Part shown: piece after piece, positions 43,471 to 51,465 of the stretch
Layout: every line of letters begins with the position of its first letter
Numbering within the stretch: position 1 is the stretch's first letter
Origin: Curtobacterium sp. ISL-83
GTDB lineage: Bacteria; Actinomycetota; Actinomycetes; Actinomycetales; Microbacteriaceae
Length of the DNA: 64,000 bases
NCBI RefSeq assembly: GCF_018613895.1
Contig: NZ_JAGGPH010000007.1
Location: 682,001-746,000 of the forward strand
Direction: 5' to 3'
Program-made: the position numbers and the translations under genes
The notes under the pieces: model-generated
Seen by the model: the letters and a program-made list of their open reading frames with translations, nothing else
What the model was told of the DNA's origin: nothing
Databases searched by the model: none

Positions 43471-44409
43471 ATGACGGACCAGCAGAACGACCAGAACGGG
43501 CCTGACCAGACCATCGACCAGTACGCGATGCAGGACCCCACGAAGATGTACGCCGACAAGAAGCCCGACGAGCAGTACCTCGAGGGCTCCGGCACCGACG
43601 CCGAGATGGCGGAGAACGTCCCGGCCGACCACGGCGAGGACACCTACCGCGGCGCGGGTCGCCTCACGGGTCGGAAGGCCCTGATCACCGGCGGCGACTC
43701 CGGCATCGGCGCGGCGGTCGCGATCGCCTACGCCCGCGAGGGCGCCGACGTCGCCATCGGCTACCTGCCCGAGGAGCAGGAGGACGCGGACCGGATCATC
43801 GGGCTCATCGAGGCCGCTGGTGCCAAGGCCGTCGCGATCCCCGGCGACATCACCTCGCTCGAGTTCTGCGAGCAGCTGGTCGCGACCGCCGTCGAGCAGC
43901 TCGGTGGGCTGGACATCCTCGTGAACAACGCGGGCAAGCAGCAGAACATCGACTCGATCACGGACATCTCCGACGACGAGTTCGACGAGACGTTCAAGAC
44001 GAACGTCTACGCGACCTTCCGGATCACCAAGGCCGCGGTGCCGCACATGCCCGCCGGTTCGACGATCATCAACACGACCTCGATCCAGGCGTACGCGCCG
44101 TCACCGAACCTGGTGCACTACGCCGCGACGAAGGCGACCGTGAACAACCTGGCGAAGGGCCTCGCGGCGCAGCTCGCGCCGAAGGGCATCCGCGTGAACG
44201 CCGTCGCACCCGGGCCGATCTGGACCCCGCTGCAGCCGGCCGGCGGCCAGGCGCCCGACGCGCTGCCGTCCGTCGGCGAGGAGACCTTCCTCGGTCGCTG
44301 GGGCCAGCCCGCCGAACTCGCGCCGGCGTACGTGTTCCTCGCGAGCGGCGAGTCGTCGTTCGTCGTGGGCGAGACGCTCCACGTCAACGGTGGGATGCCC
44401 ACGCCGTAG
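43471..44409 (+). CDS. SDR family oxidoreductase, general-stress type (paralogue)
   Basis: 312 residues, close paralogue of 14029-14916 with the same N-terminal extension (YAMQDPTKMYADKKPDEQYLE). Intact motifs: GGDSGIG, LVNNAGKQQ, TTSIQAYAPSPNLVHYAATKATV, VAPGPIWTPLQPAGG. Members of this group (YdaD, YhdF, GsiB-linked) are induced in general stress in other Gram-positives; substrate undefined. Followed by a palindromic terminator shared with the convergent small gene. Confidence 0.9.
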   Translation: MTDQQNDQNGPDQTIDQYAMQDPTKMYADKKPDEQYLEGSGTDAEMAENVPADHGEDTYRGAGRLTGRKALITGGDSGIGAAVAIAYAREGADVAIGYLPEEQEDADRIIGLIEAAGAKAVAIPGDITSLEFCEQLVATAVEQLGGLDILVNNAGKQQNIDSITDISDDEFDETFKTNVYATFRITKAAVPHMPAGSTIINTTSIQAYAPSPNLVHYAATKATVNNLAKGLAAQLAPKGIRVNAVAPGPIWTPLQPAGGQAPDALPSVGEETFLGRWGQPAELAPAYVFLASGESSFVVGETLHVNGGMPTP

Positions 44410-44464
44410 ACCGTCGCGTCCACAGGCGCGTGACCGCGTCGACAGGTGCGTGACCGCGTTGACA

Positions 44465-44504
44465 GACGGGAGGCCCGTGGCGACACCGCCACGGGCCTCC
44501 CGTC
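44465..44504. terminator. Palindromic terminator, 18-bp arms
   Basis: Perfect arms 44465-44482 and 44487-44504 (GACGGGAGGCCCGTGGCG first arm) with a 4-nt loop acac. Lies between convergent genes. Confidence 0.85.
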
Positions 44505-44513
44505 CGTCCGTAC

Positions 44514-44831
44514 CTAGCGCGACACCGTCGCGGCCATCTCCTCGAGCAGCTCCCGGGCGGACAGGGCGGCGCTGAGCTCGACCTCGACCGGGTTGATCCC
44601 CACCGCCAGCTCGAAGGCGCGCCGTCTGGCCTGCTCGGCGAGCGGGACCTCCGGGCGCTGCGGCAGGACGGCGATCGCCCGAGCGGCGGCGTCGAACGCG
44701 CCGTCCGGGTTGCCGAGCTGGTCCCACATCGTCCGCACGTCGTGGGCGACCTCGTCAGGGGTGCTGCCGAACTCGAAGCCGGCGGAGGCCATGGTCGCGA
44801 GTCCCTGCGCGATGGGGTCGTTCGGGGTCAT
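44514..44831 (-). CDS. Hypothetical protein
   Basis: 105 residues from the ATG at 44831, mostly helical, soluble: FEFGSTPDEVAHDVRTMWDQLGNPDG followed by LAEQARRRAFELAVGINPVEVEL. No family recognised. An ATG at 44891 would add 20 residues but runs through the repeat-bearing control region. GACGAT 6 nt before 44831 is a weak leaderless-type -10. Convergent with the SDR, terminator between. Confidence 0.55.
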   Translation of the reverse strand: MTPNDPIAQGLATMASAGFEFGSTPDEVAHDVRTMWDQLGNPDGAFDAAARAIAVLPQRPEVPLAEQARRRAFELAVGINPVEVELSAALSARELLEEMAATVSR

Positions 44832-44878
44832 CCCGGCATCGTCACACGGATCGCCGCGAGGCTGCTGGGCGTTCGTTC

Positions 44879-44981
44879 TGTCCCCCGACATGCCGACACC
44901 CGGACCGGGGGATTTCGTTGTCCCCCGAGATGGGTTTGACTGGTCATGCGGACAGGACGTCCGACATGCGGACAGGACGTC
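44879..44981. promoter_or_regulatory. Nested direct repeats upstream of tetR
   Basis: TGTCCCCCGACATG (44879-44892) and TGTCCCCCGAGATG (44919-44932), 40 bp apart, followed by two identical 17-bp repeats CATGCGGACAGGACGTC at 44945-44961 and 44965-44981, 20 bp apart. TTGACT (44936-44941) is a possible -35. The spacings match whole helical turns, suggesting cooperative regulator binding. Confidence 0.6.
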
Positions 44982-45001
44982 TGCCGACGATGGAGGGCAC
45001 G

Positions 45002-45679
45002 ATGCTCGAGGACACCAGCGCGGACACGCAGGCAGCGGCCGCCGCGGCAGCGACCCTGCACCTGCGGATCACCATCGTGGGGGCGACCGTCGACCTGCTC
45101 CGGGACGTCCCCTTCCACGAGGCACGGCCCGAACAGGTGGCCGAACGACTCGGGATCCCCGTCGAGGAACTCCGCCAGCACTTCCCCTCGTGGGACGGAC
45201 TCGTGCTCGCCGCGCTGGACCGTTGGAACGGCAGCCGGATGGACGAGGTCGCTCGCGAGGTGGGGGACGGCTCGACCGTCGACCTGCTCCGCGCGATCGT
45301 GGCGTCGAACACCGAGGAACCGGCGCTCATGCGGCTCCTCGTCGCGCTGCTGTCGGTCGCGGGGAACCCCGTGCACCCGATGTCCACCTACCTGCGGTCC
45401 CGCTACACGCTCTTCTACTCGCAGGTGAAGCGCGGTCTCGAGCACGACGTGGCGGTCGGGCGTGCCCCGCACACCATGGACCCCCGACGCGGCGCGGAGC
45501 AGCTGATCGCACTGTACGAGGGGCTCCAGCTGCAGGCGATGCTCCGCTCGGACCTCGACCTCGTGCCGGCGTTCGACCGTGCCGTGGCGCGACTGGAGCG
45601 CGGGTGGATGGAGCGGTACGAGCCGCAGGCCGCACGGCGACTCTCGACCTGGAGCGGCAGCGGGAGCTGGGAGATCTGA
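45002..45679 (+). CDS. TetR family transcriptional regulator
   Basis: 225 residues: N-terminal HTH (about 20-65; RPEQVAERLGIPVEELRQHFPSWDGLV), then a helical ligand domain with SYSVAGNPVHP-like region (LLSVAGNPVHPMSTYLRSRY). The HTH is a diverged form with Phe-Pro-Ser in place of YYHF. ATG at 45002 has GGAGGG 5 nt upstream; the ATG at 44990 lies within that site. Probably binds the direct repeats just upstream. Confidence 0.82.
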   Translation: MLEDTSADTQAAAAAAATLHLRITIVGATVDLLRDVPFHEARPEQVAERLGIPVEELRQHFPSWDGLVLAALDRWNGSRMDEVAREVGDGSTVDLLRAIVASNTEEPALMRLLVALLSVAGNPVHPMSTYLRSRYTLFYSQVKRGLEHDVAVGRAPHTMDPRRGAEQLIALYEGLQLQAMLRSDLDLVPAFDRAVARLERGWMERYEPQAARRLSTWSGSGSWEI

Positions 45680-45777
45680 CCCGCGGCTCCTGAGCGGCCC
45701 TGGCCGTGGAGCGCGACGCCGGACCGACGTGCAGCGCGGACGGCGTACTCCGTTGAGACCCAACGGAAGGAGCCGAC

Positions 45778-45972
45778 ATGGCAGCACCGAACCCGATCGA
45801 GGTCCAGAAGTACCTCAGCGGCATCGACTACCCGGCCTCGAAGGACGACATCGTCGCGACCGCCGAGCAGGAGGGCGCCGAGGGTGACGTCCTCGAGGCG
45901 CTCAAGAACATCCCGGAGGGCGAGTACGACGCCCCCACCGCGGTGTCGAGTGCCGTCTCGAAGGCCGGTTGA
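45778..45972 (+). CDS. DUF2795 domain protein
   Basis: 64 residues, a small helical protein: NPIEVQKYLSGIDYPASKDDIVATAEQEGA is the DUF2795 signature, followed by VLEALKNIPEGEYDAP. Function unknown; common in Actinobacteria, often near stress genes. GGAAGGAG precedes the ATG. A palindromic terminator follows 20 nt after. Confidence 0.85.
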   Translation: MAAPNPIEVQKYLSGIDYPASKDDIVATAEQEGAEGDVLEALKNIPEGEYDAPTAVSSAVSKAG

Positions 45973-45991
45973 CGGTCGCACCCACGTGACG

Positions 45992-46031
45992 GACGGGAGG
46001 TCCGGTGCCAGCTGGCACCGGGCCTCCCGTC
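45992..46031. terminator. Palindromic terminator, 20-bp arms
   Basis: Arms 45992-46011 and 46012-46031, no loop bases, one G-T wobble pair; centre CCAG|CTGG as in the copy at 14927. Confidence 0.8.
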
Positions 46032-46061
46032 TGCGTCGGGTCGCGCCGCGACTCGATCCTG

Positions 46062-46502
46062 CTACTGCTCGAACGTCGCGTGGAGCGTGATGTCGACGCC
46101 GGTGAGCGCCTTGCTGACCGGGCACGTCGCCTTGGCGTTCTCGGCGGCCTCGAGGAACGTCGCCTCGTCGATGCCGGTCACCTCGCCGCTGACGGTGAGG
46201 ACGATGCCGGTGAGCTTGAAGCCGCCGGCCGCGTCCGGGCCGAGCGAGACGTCGGCCTTGACGTCGAGCGCCTCGACCGTGCCGCCGACCTCGCCGAGGA
46301 CGGCCGAGAACTGCATGGCGTAGCAGGCGGAGTGTGCCGCGGCGATGAGCTCTTCCGGGCTCGTGGTGCCGCCGGCGTCCTCTGCGGCGCGCTTCGGGAA
46401 CGAGACGTCGTAGGTGCCGACCTTCGAGCTGGAGAGCTCGACCTGACCGGAACCGTCGTTGAGTCCGCCGGTCCAGGCGGTGCGTGCGGTGCGCGTGGGC
46501 AT
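46062..46502 (-). CDS. OsmC family peroxiredoxin
   Basis: 146 residues. Two redox cysteines, Cys60 (SPEELIAAAHSACYAM) and Cys127 (AKATCPVSKALTG), mark an OsmC-type hydroperoxide reductase, closer to OsmC than Ohr. Cytosolic detoxification of organic peroxides. AAAGGAG is 6 nt before the ATG at 46502. A perfect 16-bp palindrome at 46559-46574 lies upstream. Confidence 0.92.
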   Translation of the reverse strand: MPTRTARTAWTGGLNDGSGQVELSSSKVGTYDVSFPKRAAEDAGGTTSPEELIAAAHSACYAMQFSAVLGEVGGTVEALDVKADVSLGPDAAGGFKLTGIVLTVSGEVTGIDEATFLEAAENAKATCPVSKALTGVDITLHATFEQ

Positions 46503-46558
46503 GGCCGCTCCTTTCGTGTGGGGTTCGGTCCCGAGTGGGGCCGATTCCGAGTCAAGCG

Positions 46559-46574
46559 GAGAACGGCCGTTCTC
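46559..46574. promoter_or_regulatory. Perfect 16-bp palindrome in the osmC/membrane-protein divergent region
   Basis: GAGAACGGCCGTTCTC. The core GAAC-N4-GTTC matches the actinobacterial LexA box core, but flanks (GA/TC) differ from TCGAAC/GTTCGA. Operator for either divergent gene. Confidence 0.5.
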
Positions 46575-46711
46575 GCAACGGGCTCACGGTGAAGACGCAG
46601 GGAGCGGCGTCCCGTTGGTCCCGGTTCGGTGACGGCCCTTGTGGCGGCGATCGTCGCGGGACTACCGTGCCCCAACGGCGCGAGCACCGCACCGGGGGAG
46701 TCGGGGAGACC

Positions 46712-47080
46712 ATGGCCGAACGCAGCAGCAACCCGGAGTACACCGAGGCGGTCGCCCGCCCGCGGAACGGCGGCATGGACGGCGGCGCCTCCACGATGGG
46801 GATCCCGTACGACGCACCCGAGCGGGGTGCCGGGGCGTCCGACCTCGTGCCCGTCACCGGACCCGGACTCGCCTGGCGCGTCATCGCGTCCCTGGTGCTC
46901 GGCGCCGTCGGCGTCAACGGCCTCGTCCAGATCGCCCGAATGCTCGCGCAGCCCGACCCCGCCTGGGTCGGCGCCCTGGGCATGGCCGTCATCGCGATGA
47001 TCGCGCTCGCCTACCCCGTCGTCAACCTCGTCCGCCTGGGCCGGGCAGTCCGACGCCGGCGTCAGCGTCCCGCCGCGTAA
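46712..47080 (+). CDS. Small membrane protein, unknown function
   Basis: 122 residues. Hydrophilic N-terminus (about 1-48), then two hydrophobic helices (about 53-75 and 82-106) and an Arg-rich end (RRRRQRPAA). No family recognised. ATG at 46712 has GGGGAG upstream. Its 3' end overlaps the convergent ggt gene by 19 nt. Confidence 0.6.
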   Translation: MAERSSNPEYTEAVARPRNGGMDGGASTMGIPYDAPERGAGASDLVPVTGPGLAWRVIASLVLGAVGVNGLVQIARMLAQPDPAWVGALGMAVIAMIALAYPVVNLVRLGRAVRRRRQRPAA

Positions 47081-48930
47081 CCCTGCGCTCCGCGGGAGTT
47101 CGCCGCCGCACCGAGCACGCCGGTGGACGGCTCCCGCGTCACGCACGAGATGCGCCCGAGCGACCAGTCGCCGGCGCGGGTGACGACGTGGCCGCGGGCC
47201 TCGAGTCCGGCGATCACGTCGTCCCCGAGTCGGTCCTCGACCACCAGCCCTGCGGGCTCCCACGTCCGCGGCCAGAACGACCCCGGGAACGACGTGGTGT
47301 GCAGCGCCGGCGCGTCGATCGCCTGCTGGGGCGAGTACCCGCCGACGATCCAGCGGAGCAGGAACAGCAGCTGCCACTGGTCCTGCTGGTCGCCGCCGGG
47401 GGAGCCGAGGGCCGCGACGGGCTCGCCGTCGCGGAGCACGAGGGTCGGCGTCAACGTCGTGCGGGGGCGCTCGCCGGGGCGGAGGGTCGAGGCGGTGCCC
47501 TCCTCGAGCCAGGTCATCTGCAGTCGCGTCCCGAGGCAGAAGCCGAGTCCGGGGATGGTCGGTGACGACTGCAGCCACCCGCCCGACGGGGTGGCGCTGA
47601 TGATGTTGCCCCACCGGTCGACCACGTCGATGTGGCACGTGTCGCCGCGGGTCTCGCCGTCGGGCGCCACGAACGGCTCGCCGCGGTCCTCGACCGGGAC
47701 CACCGGAACACGGTCGGACGGGCGGGCGACCTGGACGGTGGGCTCGCCGACCCCGTCGGCACCCGCGCCCGCGTACGACGTGCGGAGAGGTGGGAGCACG
47801 TGTTCCGCGCCCCGGACGGTTCCCGGGCGGAGTTCGGCGGACGCGCGCTCGCCGATCAGCGCGCGGCGGGCATCGGTGTAGTCGTCGGAGAGCAGGACGT
47901 CCAGGGGGACGTCGCCGTCGCCGTAGAACGCCTCGCGGTCGGCCAGTGCGAGTTTCTGCGCCTCGACGATCGTGTGGGCGCCGAGTTCGGTCGACGGGTC
48001 GAGCAGGGCGTCGTCGAGCGGTTCGAGCAGGCGCAGGGTCTGCAGGAGCGCCGGGCCCTGACCCCACGGGCCGGTCTTCGCGATCGTGCAACCGCGGAAC
48101 TCGGCGGTGGTGGCGGGTTCGTACGAGGCCCGGAACGCCCCGAGGTCGGACGCCCGGATCACGCCGGCGTGGTCGGTCCCCGAGGCGTGCCGGTGTGGCT
48201 CGCGGACGAACCGGTCGATCGTCTGCGCGACCAGGCCCTCGGCCCACTCGGTCCTGGCCGCGTCGATCCGGCCGGTGCGGTTGCCCGCGCCCTCGCCGGC
48301 GGCGAGGAGTCGTTCCAGGACCGAGGCGAGCGCCTCGTTGCGCACCAGGTCCCCGGGGACCGGCACCGCGCCTCCCGGCAGCCACTGCGCGGCGGAGGTG
48401 GGCCAGTGGTCCCGGAAGAGGTCCTGGACGGCCGTGATGGTGCGCACCACGGCGGGGGCGATCGGGTGGCCGTCGCGTGCGTAGCCGATCGCGGGCGCGA
48501 GGACGTCCGCGAGCTCCCACGTCCCGTGGTCGCGGAGCAGGAGCAGCCAGGCGTCGACGGTGCCGGGGACCGTCGAGGCCAGCGCGCCGGAACCGGGCAC
48601 CAGGTCGAGTCCCTCGGCGCGGTAGTGCTCGGGCGTCGCGCCCGCCGGTGCGGGGCCCTGGCCGACGAGCACGGTCGGCTCGCGCATCGCGGCGGTGGCG
48701 AACACCGCCGTCATGTCGCCACCCGGACCGTTCAGGTGGGGCTCGACGACGTGCAGCACGAACGCCCCCGCGGTCGCAGCGTCGAACGCGTTGCCACCGC
48801 GCTCGAGCACGGACTGGGCGACCGCGGTCGCGATCCAGTGGGTCGACGCCGCCATCCCGAAGGTCCCGGCGAGGTCGGGCCGCGTGGTGTGGGTGGCGGG
48901 CGGGACGAAGGCCGGGTTCACGGGAGGCAT
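47062..48930 (-). CDS. ggt: Gamma-glutamyltransferase family protein
   Basis: 622 residues, Ntn-hydrolase. The processing/nucleophile Thr is visible in GDTCHIDVVDRWGN (the family TTH becomes TCH, first Thr kept); substrate loops PGGDMTAV and SPGGDQQDQWQLLFLLRW are present. No signal peptide, so it may be cytosolic, unlike E. coli Ggt. It would cleave gamma-glutamyl compounds or cephalosporin-like amides. ATG at 48930, CAAGAT 6 nt upstream (leaderless type). Confidence 0.9.
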   Translation of the reverse strand: MPPVNPAFVPPATHTTRPDLAGTFGMAASTHWIATAVAQSVLERGGNAFDAATAGAFVLHVVEPHLNGPGGDMTAVFATAAMREPTVLVGQGPAPAGATPEHYRAEGLDLVPGSGALASTVPGTVDAWLLLLRDHGTWELADVLAPAIGYARDGHPIAPAVVRTITAVQDLFRDHWPTSAAQWLPGGAVPVPGDLVRNEALASVLERLLAAGEGAGNRTGRIDAARTEWAEGLVAQTIDRFVREPHRHASGTDHAGVIRASDLGAFRASYEPATTAEFRGCTIAKTGPWGQGPALLQTLRLLEPLDDALLDPSTELGAHTIVEAQKLALADREAFYGDGDVPLDVLLSDDYTDARRALIGERASAELRPGTVRGAEHVLPPLRTSYAGAGADGVGEPTVQVARPSDRVPVVPVEDRGEPFVAPDGETRGDTCHIDVVDRWGNIISATPSGGWLQSSPTIPGLGFCLGTRLQMTWLEEGTASTLRPGERPRTTLTPTLVLRDGEPVAALGSPGGDQQDQWQLLFLLRWIVGGYSPQQAIDAPALHTTSFPGSFWPRTWEPAGLVVEDRLGDDVIAGLEARGHVVTRAGDWSLGRISCVTREPSTGVLGAAANSRGAQGYAAGR

Positions 48931-48976
48931 GCGACCATCTTGCGCGCTCCTCCATGGCGGACCATACTGAACGCAA

Positions 48977-48990
48977 CGGTTAATTAACCG
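48977..48990. promoter_or_regulatory. ArsR operator candidate
   Basis: CGGTTAATTAACCG, perfect 14-bp palindrome, with outer AAC (48970-48972) and GTT (48995-48997) on the same centre. 22 nt before the ArsR start. Confidence 0.65.
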
Positions 48991-49012
48991 CAGTGTTCAC
49001 CAGGAGGTGTCG

Positions 49013-49390
49013 ATGCAGACCGACCAGCTCGACGTCGTGCTCTCGGCCCTCGCCGACCCGATCCGGCGGCGCATCGTCGAACGGCTCGGGAAGGGCGAGG
49101 CGACCGTCACCGACCTGTCCGAACCCTTCGACGTGAGCGCACCCGCCATCTCACGGCACCTCGGCGTCCTCGAACGCGCCGGCCTCATCACCCGCGAACG
49201 GCACGGCACCTGGCGGACCTGCCGCCTCCGCCCCGAGGCGATCGCCGACCTCGGCACATGGCTGGGCGGGCTGCAGCCCGTCTGGGACCGTCGGTTCGAC
49301 GGCCTGGAGGCAGTGCTCGCGGCCCAGCAGCCGGTCGCGCTCGCCACGGGCGCCCGTCCCGTCACCCATCACCACCAGGAGTCCTCATGA
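49013..49390 (+). CDS. ArsR family regulator
   Basis: 125 residues, winged helix: LSALADPIRRRIVERLGKGEATVTDLS, SAPAISRHLGVLERAGLITRERHGTWR. No metal-binding cysteines, and it is coupled (ATGA) to an SRPBCC gene, the common SdpR/YuzN-like arrangement where ArsR represses an AHSA1 partner. AGGAGG 5 nt upstream selects ATG at 49013 over the GTG at 49007. Confidence 0.93.
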   Translation: MQTDQLDVVLSALADPIRRRIVERLGKGEATVTDLSEPFDVSAPAISRHLGVLERAGLITRERHGTWRTCRLRPEAIADLGTWLGGLQPVWDRRFDGLEAVLAAQQPVALATGARPVTHHHQESS

Positions 49391-49863
49391 CCGAACAGTT
49401 CACCGCCCACACCACACACCGCTTCGCGTACCCGGTCGAGCAGGTGTACCAGGCCTTCGTCGACCCGAAGCTGCTCGCCCTGTGGTTCGGGCCGCTCGGC
49501 TTCCACGTCCCGGCCGCCACGGTCGAGGTCGACGCACGGGTCGGCGGGGCCTGGAACATGACCATGGTCAGCAACGACGACCCGGAGTGGACGTCCCGGG
49601 TGACCTCGACGCTGCGCGAGATCGAGGAGAACCGGGTGATCGTCGGATCCGAGACCGCACACGGGATCCCGGGGGTCGAGGACGGCACGGAGCTGTCCCT
49701 CACGCTCGAGTTCGCCGCAGACGGGGACGGCACGATCGTCACGCTCACCCAGGGGCCGTTCCCGGAGGTCATGCGCGACATGAACATCGCCGGTTGGACC
49801 CAGTCGTTCCACAAGCTCGAAGCGCTGCTCGGGACCCCGAAGGCGTTCTTCGGGATGTCCTGA
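49387..49863 (+). CDS. SRPBCC/AHSA1 family protein
   Basis: 158 residues, START-like hydrophobic-cavity fold: THRFAYPVEQVYQAFVDPKLLALWFGP, GGAWNMTMVSND, and the C-terminal GWTQSFHKLEALL. Overlaps ArsR by 4 nt. Likely binds a small hydrophobic ligand; function unknown. Confidence 0.92.
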   Translation: MTEQFTAHTTHRFAYPVEQVYQAFVDPKLLALWFGPLGFHVPAATVEVDARVGGAWNMTMVSNDDPEWTSRVTSTLREIEENRVIVGSETAHGIPGVEDGTELSLTLEFAADGDGTIVTLTQGPFPEVMRDMNIAGWTQSFHKLEALLGTPKAFFGMS

Positions 49864-50063
49864 ATCGGGACGTACCCCTGGAACTGGGGATCCACCGAAC
49901 GGTGTCAAGGCCTTGTGTGTGGTTCCTGTACGGGTGACGATCAACCGGTGGCACGTACTGGACGTGCCGCCGGACGGTCGCGCAGGGCTCGACCGTCATC
50001 CGGACCGCCAACCAGCGGTCCGTGAGACGGATCGCGTCCGAGCGGTCCCGGGTCAGGGGAATC
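49864..50063. other. Gap before the M23/lectin gene
   Basis: 200 nt with a 7-bp inverted repeat GGCACGT-5 nt-ACGTGCC at 49950-49968. No gene or clear promoter seen. Confidence 0.4.
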
Positions 50064-51251
50064 ATGCGCAGCACCACGTCCACGGCACGCCCTCACCGCA
50101 CGCGTGCTCGACTGCTCGCGGCGGTCCTCGCCGTCGCCGCGGTCACCGCGGGGCTCGTCGGCACCGCCGCACCCGCGTCCGCCGCGTCGGTCGTCTACCG
50201 CGGCACCGCTCCCGCCGGCACCACGCTCTGGGCGGGTGACTCGATCACCTCGGACAACGGGCAGTTCCAGCTCGTCATGCAGGGCGACGGCAACCTCGTC
50301 GAGTACGGCATCGGTGGCCGGGTCCTCTGGGCTTCCGGCACCGCCGGTCGACCCGGCGCCTCCGCGCAGATCCGGGCCAACGGCACCCTCGCCATCTGGT
50401 ACAAGACCGCTCGTGCCGCGCTCTGGGGTGGACCCGGCCAGGTCGGGCGGAACTTCGGCATCCGGCCCGACGGCAGCATGCGGATGATCAACACCGCCAA
50501 CAAGAGCGTCGTCGAGTTCGCGAGCTACCAGGACACCGTCACCGCGGGGAACGTGATCCTGCCCGGCACCGTCCTACGCTCCGACCGGACCTCCTCCCGG
50601 ACCCTCACGATGCGCTCGGACGGCGTCCTGGTGCAGGTCGTCGACGGCAAGCAAGTCTGGGCGACGAACACCGCCGGGAACCCCGGTGCCTACGCCGCCG
50701 TCCAGACCGACGGCAACCTGGTCGTCTACACCGCCGCCAAGAAGCCTCTCTGGGCGAGCCACACGAGCAAGGTCGGCGCCGGGCAGCTGCTCGTGCAGGT
50801 CGACGGCAACGTGGTGGTCTACGGCAAGAGCGGCACACGCGCCTGGTCGACGCGGCCCGTGACCGGGCTGCTCTGGCCCGTCGCCAGCACGACGATCAGC
50901 GGCCGGTTCGGTGACGACCGTGGCGTGGGCCACGTGCCGCGCTACCACCAGGGCGCCGACTCGCCGGTGCCGGTCGGGACCCCCGTGTACGCCTCGGCGG
51001 CCGGCACGGTCACGAGCGTCGTGCCGAATAACGCCTCGTACGGCAACTACATCGTCGTCACGTACGGCATGACGACGGTGCTCACCGCGCACCTCAGCAA
51101 GATCGAGGTGACCCAGGGGCAGGTCGTCGCCACGAGCAGCGAGATCGGCAAGTCGGGCAACACCGGGCAGACGACCGGGCCGCACGTGCACGTCGAGGTC
51201 CGGCAGGGCGGGACGCTCGTCGACCCGTTGACGGTGCTGCACTTCCGCTAG
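50064..51251 (+). CDS. Secreted M23 metallopeptidase with bulb-lectin domains
   Basis: 395 residues. Signal peptide about 1-40 (TAAPASAAS). Residues about 42-275 form two B-lectin-like modules with mannose-site patterns QGDGNLVEY, QTDGNLVVY and QVDGNVVVY. The C-terminal about 295-390 is an M23 endopeptidase: HQGADSPVPVGTPVYA (His and Asp zinc ligands), TAHLS, and HVHVEVRQGG. Cleaves peptidoglycan cross-links, of own wall or of competitors; the lectin part probably targets a sugar polymer. AGGGGA precedes the ATG. Strong terminator after. Confidence 0.92.
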   Translation: MRSTTSTARPHRTRARLLAAVLAVAAVTAGLVGTAAPASAASVVYRGTAPAGTTLWAGDSITSDNGQFQLVMQGDGNLVEYGIGGRVLWASGTAGRPGASAQIRANGTLAIWYKTARAALWGGPGQVGRNFGIRPDGSMRMINTANKSVVEFASYQDTVTAGNVILPGTVLRSDRTSSRTLTMRSDGVLVQVVDGKQVWATNTAGNPGAYAAVQTDGNLVVYTAAKKPLWASHTSKVGAGQLLVQVDGNVVVYGKSGTRAWSTRPVTGLLWPVASTTISGRFGDDRGVGHVPRYHQGADSPVPVGTPVYASAAGTVTSVVPNNASYGNYIVVTYGMTTVLTAHLSKIEVTQGQVVATSSEIGKSGNTGQTTGPHVHVEVRQGGTLVDPLTVLHFR

Positions 51252-51265
51252 CCCCGGGATGTACA

Positions 51266-51291
51266 GAAGCCCCGCTGTGCAGCGGGGCTTC
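51266..51291. terminator. Terminator after M23/lectin gene
   Basis: GAAGCCCCGCT (51266-51276), loop gtgc, AGCGGGGCTTC (51281-51291), perfect 11-bp arms. Confidence 0.88.
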
Positions 51292-51465
51292 GCGGCCGGT
51301 AGTCGAAACATCCGGTGTTACGAGGAGCCTAAGTCGAGGCGACAAGAACCACAAACTGATGTTCGCCGTCCAATACGCTCGGAAGTGACCCGCGAACAGG
51401 GGCGTCGTCGCGCCCCGTTGATGACGTGTCGTCATCTATGGTGAGTGTGATCCTGTGGAGGAACG
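51292..51465 (+). promoter_or_regulatory. Lower-GC promoter region of the HsdR-N gene
   Basis: About 52 percent GC around 51300-51400, clearly below neighbours. Near the gene: dyad ATGACG-3 nt-CGTCAT (51421-51435) then TATGGT (51437-51442) as -10 and GGAGG ribosome site. No other gene remnant recognised. Confidence 0.5.

Noticed and set aside
46178-48976. 930-codon minus-strand frame across osmC and ggt
   Set aside because: Low-complexity Arg/Pro composition and overlap with two well supported genes in other frames.
51292-51465. Attachment site or mobile element boundary next to the HsdR-N gene
   Set aside because: Low GC is visible, but there is no integrase, tRNA or flanking direct repeat in the window.
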